Part shown: positions 61,604 to 64,000 of the stretch, piece by piece
How positions within the stretch are numbered: position 1 is the first letter of the stretch
Layout of the letters: each line of letters begins with the position of its first letter
DNA from: GCA-2720975 sp964467985
Lineage (GTDB): Bacteria > Planctomycetota > UBA1135 > GCA-002686595
Assembly (NCBI GenBank): GCA_964467985.1
Contig: CAYXTP010000001.1
Span: 248,001 to 312,000 of the forward strand
Direction of reading: 5' to 3'
Length of the DNA: 64,000 nt
Notes under the pieces: generated by a model
The model's input: the letters and a program-made list of their open reading frames with translations, nothing else
Databases searched by the model: none
Told to the model about the DNA's origin: nothing
Position numbers and translations under genes: made by a program

Positions 61604-63277
61604 ATGTCCACAGCCTTCCTACTGCTCGCTCTCTTCGCCGCCCCGGTACAGACGCCTGGCGTCTCGGCGGCTCCCGTGGTGAGCGAGTTGATCTCATCCT
61701 CGCCCGGAGTCGCCTTCCAAGACGAGCAGGGGGCGGAGACAGACCAAGCTGAGCTAGACGAGGGTTTCGAGCAGTGGCTCGACCACAGGATGCACCGCGT
61801 GAACGTGTTCATCGGTGGAGGCGACGATCCTGACACGGCAGATGTGGAAGAGAACGCGTTCGGGTTCTTCCAGTTGATTCCCATCGGCGTCACGGGAGCG
61901 GACGGCGACCCGATCCGCGTGCCCCTGCTCGTGATGTGGTTGGTGCTGGGGTCCATTTTCTTCACCGTGCGCATGGCATTCGTCCAATTCAGGGTCTTCC
62001 GACACGCCATCGACGTGACCCGCGGACGCTACGACGACCCGGAGGACGAGGGAGAGGTCAGCCACTTCCAGGCCCTTACTGCAGCCCTCTCGGCCACCGT
62101 TGGCTTGGGAAACATCGCCGGTGTGGCAATTGCCATCAGCATTGGTGGCCCGGGCGCAACGTTCTGGATGATCCTGGCCGGGCTCCTCGGCATGGCCTCC
62201 AAGTTCGTGGAGTGCACCTTGGGTCAGCTTTACCGAGAAGTTCGTAGTGACGGTTCGGTCATGGGCGGCGCCATGTGCTACCTCTCTACGGGCTTGAAAG
62301 AAAAAGGCATGGGGGGCCTGGGAAAGGTCCTGGCAGTGATTTTTGCCGTCCTCTGCATGGGCGGCTCGTTTGCCGGCGGAAACAGCTTCCAAGTCAATCA
62401 GTCCCTCGGTGCCATCAAAGAGGCCATCCCGGGTCTGGTCGGGTACGAGTGGATCTACGGCTTGATCATGACCGCCATGGTGGCGGTGGTCATTGTCGGC
62501 GGCATCAAGCGCATCGCTGCAACGGCGGAGAAGGTTGTGCCCTTGATGTGTGGGGTCTACGTCGCCGCCTGCCTGATCGTCCTGCTCATAAAAGCAGGCG
62601 AGATCCCCGCAGCCTTCGGCACCATCATCTCCGAAGCACTGAGCCCCGAGGCCGGATTCGGCGCGCTGATCGGCGTGCTCGTGGTTGGTTTCAAGCGAGC
62701 AGCCTTCTCCAATGAGGCGGGTGTCGGATCAGCGGCGATCGCCCACGCCGCAGCCAAGACCAAGTACCCCATCCGCGAAGGCGTTGTCGCCTCACTGGGG
62801 CCGTTCATCGACACCGTCGTGATCTGCACCATGACTGCCCTCGTGATCGTGATCACTGGACACTACCAGGGCGGTGAGCAAGAGGTCGCCGCGGCATCCT
62901 ATGCGGCCAATGGCGCAGGACTGACCTCCGCAGCCATGCAGGGTGCGATCGGCGACTGGTTCAAGTACGTACTCGCCATCGCCGTGATGTTCTTCGCCTA
63001 CTCGACCATGATCTCGTGGTCCTACTACGGCGAACGCTGCTGGGTTTGGCTCTTTGGCGATGCGTCTTCGATGATCTACAAGATAATCTTCCTGGTCTTC
63101 GTCTTCTTGGGCTCGGTTGTTTCTGCCACAAGCGTCTTGGAGTTTGGTGACCTGATGATTCTCGGCATGGCCTTCCCCAACGTGCTGGGTGTGGTCATTC
63201 TCTCGGGCAAGGTGCGCGGGTTGATGAACACCTACCTCGACGGCCTCAGGGCCGGGGAATACAAGATCTACAAGTAG
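61604..63277 (+). CDS. Sodium:alanine symporter (AGCS family)
   Basis: 557 aa. Na+ (or H+)-coupled alanine/glycine uptake carrier. The family signature GGPGATFWMILAGLLGMASKFVE (about 181-203) is intact. About 10-11 TM helices run from residue 108 onward. GNIAGVA (about 170) and NEAGVGSA (about 365) are the substrate/ion-site loops. An N-terminal extension of about 90 residues begins with a signal-like segment and an acidic stretch, longer than in typical AGCS carriers. ATG at 61604 starts that segment. It would import the amino acids freed by the peptidases in this region. Confidence 0.92.
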   Translation: MSTAFLLLALFAAPVQTPGVSAAPVVSELISSSPGVAFQDEQGAETDQAELDEGFEQWLDHRMHRVNVFIGGGDDPDTADVEENAFGFFQLIPIGVTGADGDPIRVPLLVMWLVLGSIFFTVRMAFVQFRVFRHAIDVTRGRYDDPEDEGEVSHFQALTAALSATVGLGNIAGVAIAISIGGPGATFWMILAGLLGMASKFVECTLGQLYREVRSDGSVMGGAMCYLSTGLKEKGMGGLGKVLAVIFAVLCMGGSFAGGNSFQVNQSLGAIKEAIPGLVGYEWIYGLIMTAMVAVVIVGGIKRIAATAEKVVPLMCGVYVAACLIVLLIKAGEIPAAFGTIISEALSPEAGFGALIGVLVVGFKRAAFSNEAGVGSAAIAHAAAKTKYPIREGVVASLGPFIDTVVICTMTALVIVITGHYQGGEQEVAAASYAANGAGLTSAAMQGAIGDWFKYVLAIAVMFFAYSTMISWSYYGERCWVWLFGDASSMIYKIIFLVFVFLGSVVSATSVLEFGDLMILGMAFPNVLGVVILSGKVRGLMNTYLDGLRAGEYKIYK

Positions 63278-63301
63278 CCTTCGGGCTTGGTCTGCCGGGC
63301 A

Positions 63302-64000
63302 TCAGCCAAACGCCGTTGCCGTCGATCGGCGTCTGGTGGGGATGCCTCCTGCAACAGTCCCTGAGAATAGGAACGCTCCCTCAATACGCCATCCCGGTCG
63401 CGGGGCAGGATGGCCCTGTTCTTCCAACTGCCAAGGGTTGACGAACAAGAGGAGAGGACGCCCCGGCGCATCGGCCACGAGCAGGTCCACAGGTCGACCG
63501 CTGATGGGATTCTTCAGGTGCTGAATCGAACGCACCCGCAGCGAGACTTCCGAACACCCACCGGGGGCCTCGGGGGCTCCTAGGGGAGCCACTGCAGCCC
63601 CGCGGCGACTGCTGAGAATCCCTTCATCCCGCACCCCGTCATTGGGCCCCACATAGTCAATGTGCAGGGCAAATCCAGCGATACTGACCGCCAAGACATG
63701 GTTCATTGGCAAGCGCTTGGGCAGTCGCTGCGCATCGATGAGCCAGGTGGCAAGCAGGTAGGCCCCGGGTTCGCCCGGCACCTGCTGGTGGCCGGGTTCA
63801 GCGGGCGTGGGCGGGCAGGCCCAACCGGTGAGCAGAGCATCAAAGGGGGAGTCGGGGACGTGCTCCAGCGATTGAGTTGCGACCCGTAGGCGGTGCGGCG
63901 AACGGTAGTGGGGCAGCAGGGTCCAGAAGTCCTTGCCCGCCTCCCGATCGAGGCGCACCTCAAGACCCGCACCGAGCGCCAGGGTGCGGTGCTCGAGCGG
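63302..64000 (-). CDS. Partial protein of unknown function, 5' end outside window
   Basis: The minus-strand frame is open from the window edge to a stop at 63302 (233 residues shown). There is no catalytic motif I recognise. The segment is alpha/beta with many Pro and Arg, includes a hydrophobic stretch (LAVSIAGFALHIDYV), and has a C-terminal R-rich tail. Sequence style (LVADAPGRPLLLFVNPWQL) fits a cytoplasmic or periplasmic globular protein. It converges with the symporter gene 25 nt away. Confidence 0.55.
   Translation of the reverse strand, partial: PLEHRTLALGAGLEVRLDREAGKDFWTLLPHYRSPHRLRVATQSLEHVPDSPFDALLTGWACPPTPAEPGHQQVPGEPGAYLLATWLIDAQRLPKRLPMNHVLAVSIAGFALHIDYVGPNDGVRDEGILSSRRGAAVAPLGAPEAPGGCSEVSLRVRSIQHLKNPISGRPVDLLVADAPGRPLLLFVNPWQLEEQGHPAPRPGWRIEGAFLFSGTVAGGIPTRRRSTATAFG

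Overview
The window is GC-rich, densely coded bacterial chromosome with short intergenic gaps. It holds no rRNA, tRNA, CRISPR array, insertion sequence or prophage that I can recognise. The gene content fits a Gram-negative, LPS-making aerobic heterotroph. Features such as large tricorn-type and S9 peptidases, Sec- or Tat-exported hydrolases, many lipoproteins, EF-hand proteins and an enhancer-binding ATPase/FHA pair suggest Planctomycetota. That placement is inference from gene content, not a phylogenetic result. A run of exactly 100 N inside a gene shows this is a scaffolded draft assembly.

Layout. 1-4.4 kb: 3' part of an M14 carboxypeptidase, clpS, a solitary hutU, and pyrE. 4.4-9.4 kb: an exported protein of unknown function interrupted by the N gap, an SGNH hydrolase, and a coupled methyltransferase / LPS-type kinase pair. 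9.4-15.6 kb: aldehyde dehydrogenase, a PcrA/UvrD helicase, a sigma-54 activator ATPase with no DNA-binding domain, and an FHA-like membrane protein. 15.6-19 kb (minus strand): an envelope operon running kinase/pseudokinase, then LpxL-like acyltransferase, then GT4 glycosyltransferase. 19-26.8 kb: amidohydrolase, S9D glutamyl-endopeptidase-like enzyme and a convergent tricorn-like protease, with a strong hairpin between the last two. 27-33.6 kb: threonine synthase-like enzyme, an LptF/LptG permease pair, a TPR lipoprotein, a membrane protein, and a GT9 heptosyltransferase-like enzyme. 33.7-38.5 kb: NtrY-like histidine kinase coupled to an epimerase, a small lipoprotein, and a galactokinase with a changed sugar-site residue. 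38.6-43 kb (minus): an R-S-T-P repeat/TPR protein and two lipoproteins. 43.2-46.4 kb: leucine-dehydrogenase family enzyme, DUF3108 protein with a Cys/His insertion, YgfZ. 46.6-50.8 kb: a cytochrome-oxidase assembly operon (dihaem cytochrome c, CtaA, CtaB, and an SCO-DUF420 fusion), followed closely by ogt. 51.4-53.3 kb: propeller lipoprotein, NUDIX hydrolase, a 90-residue helical protein. 53.8-60.3 kb: hpt-rluA-truD (coupled by ATGA overlaps), MTA phosphorylase, M28 peptidase and a Tat-exported glycosylasparaginase-like enzyme. 60.3-64 kb: six-EF-hand exported protein, a sodium:alanine symporter and a partial unknown gene.

How the genes fit together. Three themes recur. First, LPS/envelope construction (two WaaP-type kinases, LpxL, LptF/G, GT4, GT9). 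Second, peptide and amino-acid scavenging (M14, S9D, tricorn, M28, glycosylasparaginase, symporter, leucine dehydrogenase, urocanase). Third, haem A and copper delivery to cytochrome oxidase. The least conventional items are the kinase/pseudokinase protein (17.7-19.0 kb), the helicase-coupled sigma-54 ATPase without a helix-turn-helix (13.3 kb), the SCO-DUF420 fusion (49.7 kb), the Cys/His-inserted DUF3108 protein (44.3 kb) and the R-S-T-P repeat protein (38.6 kb).
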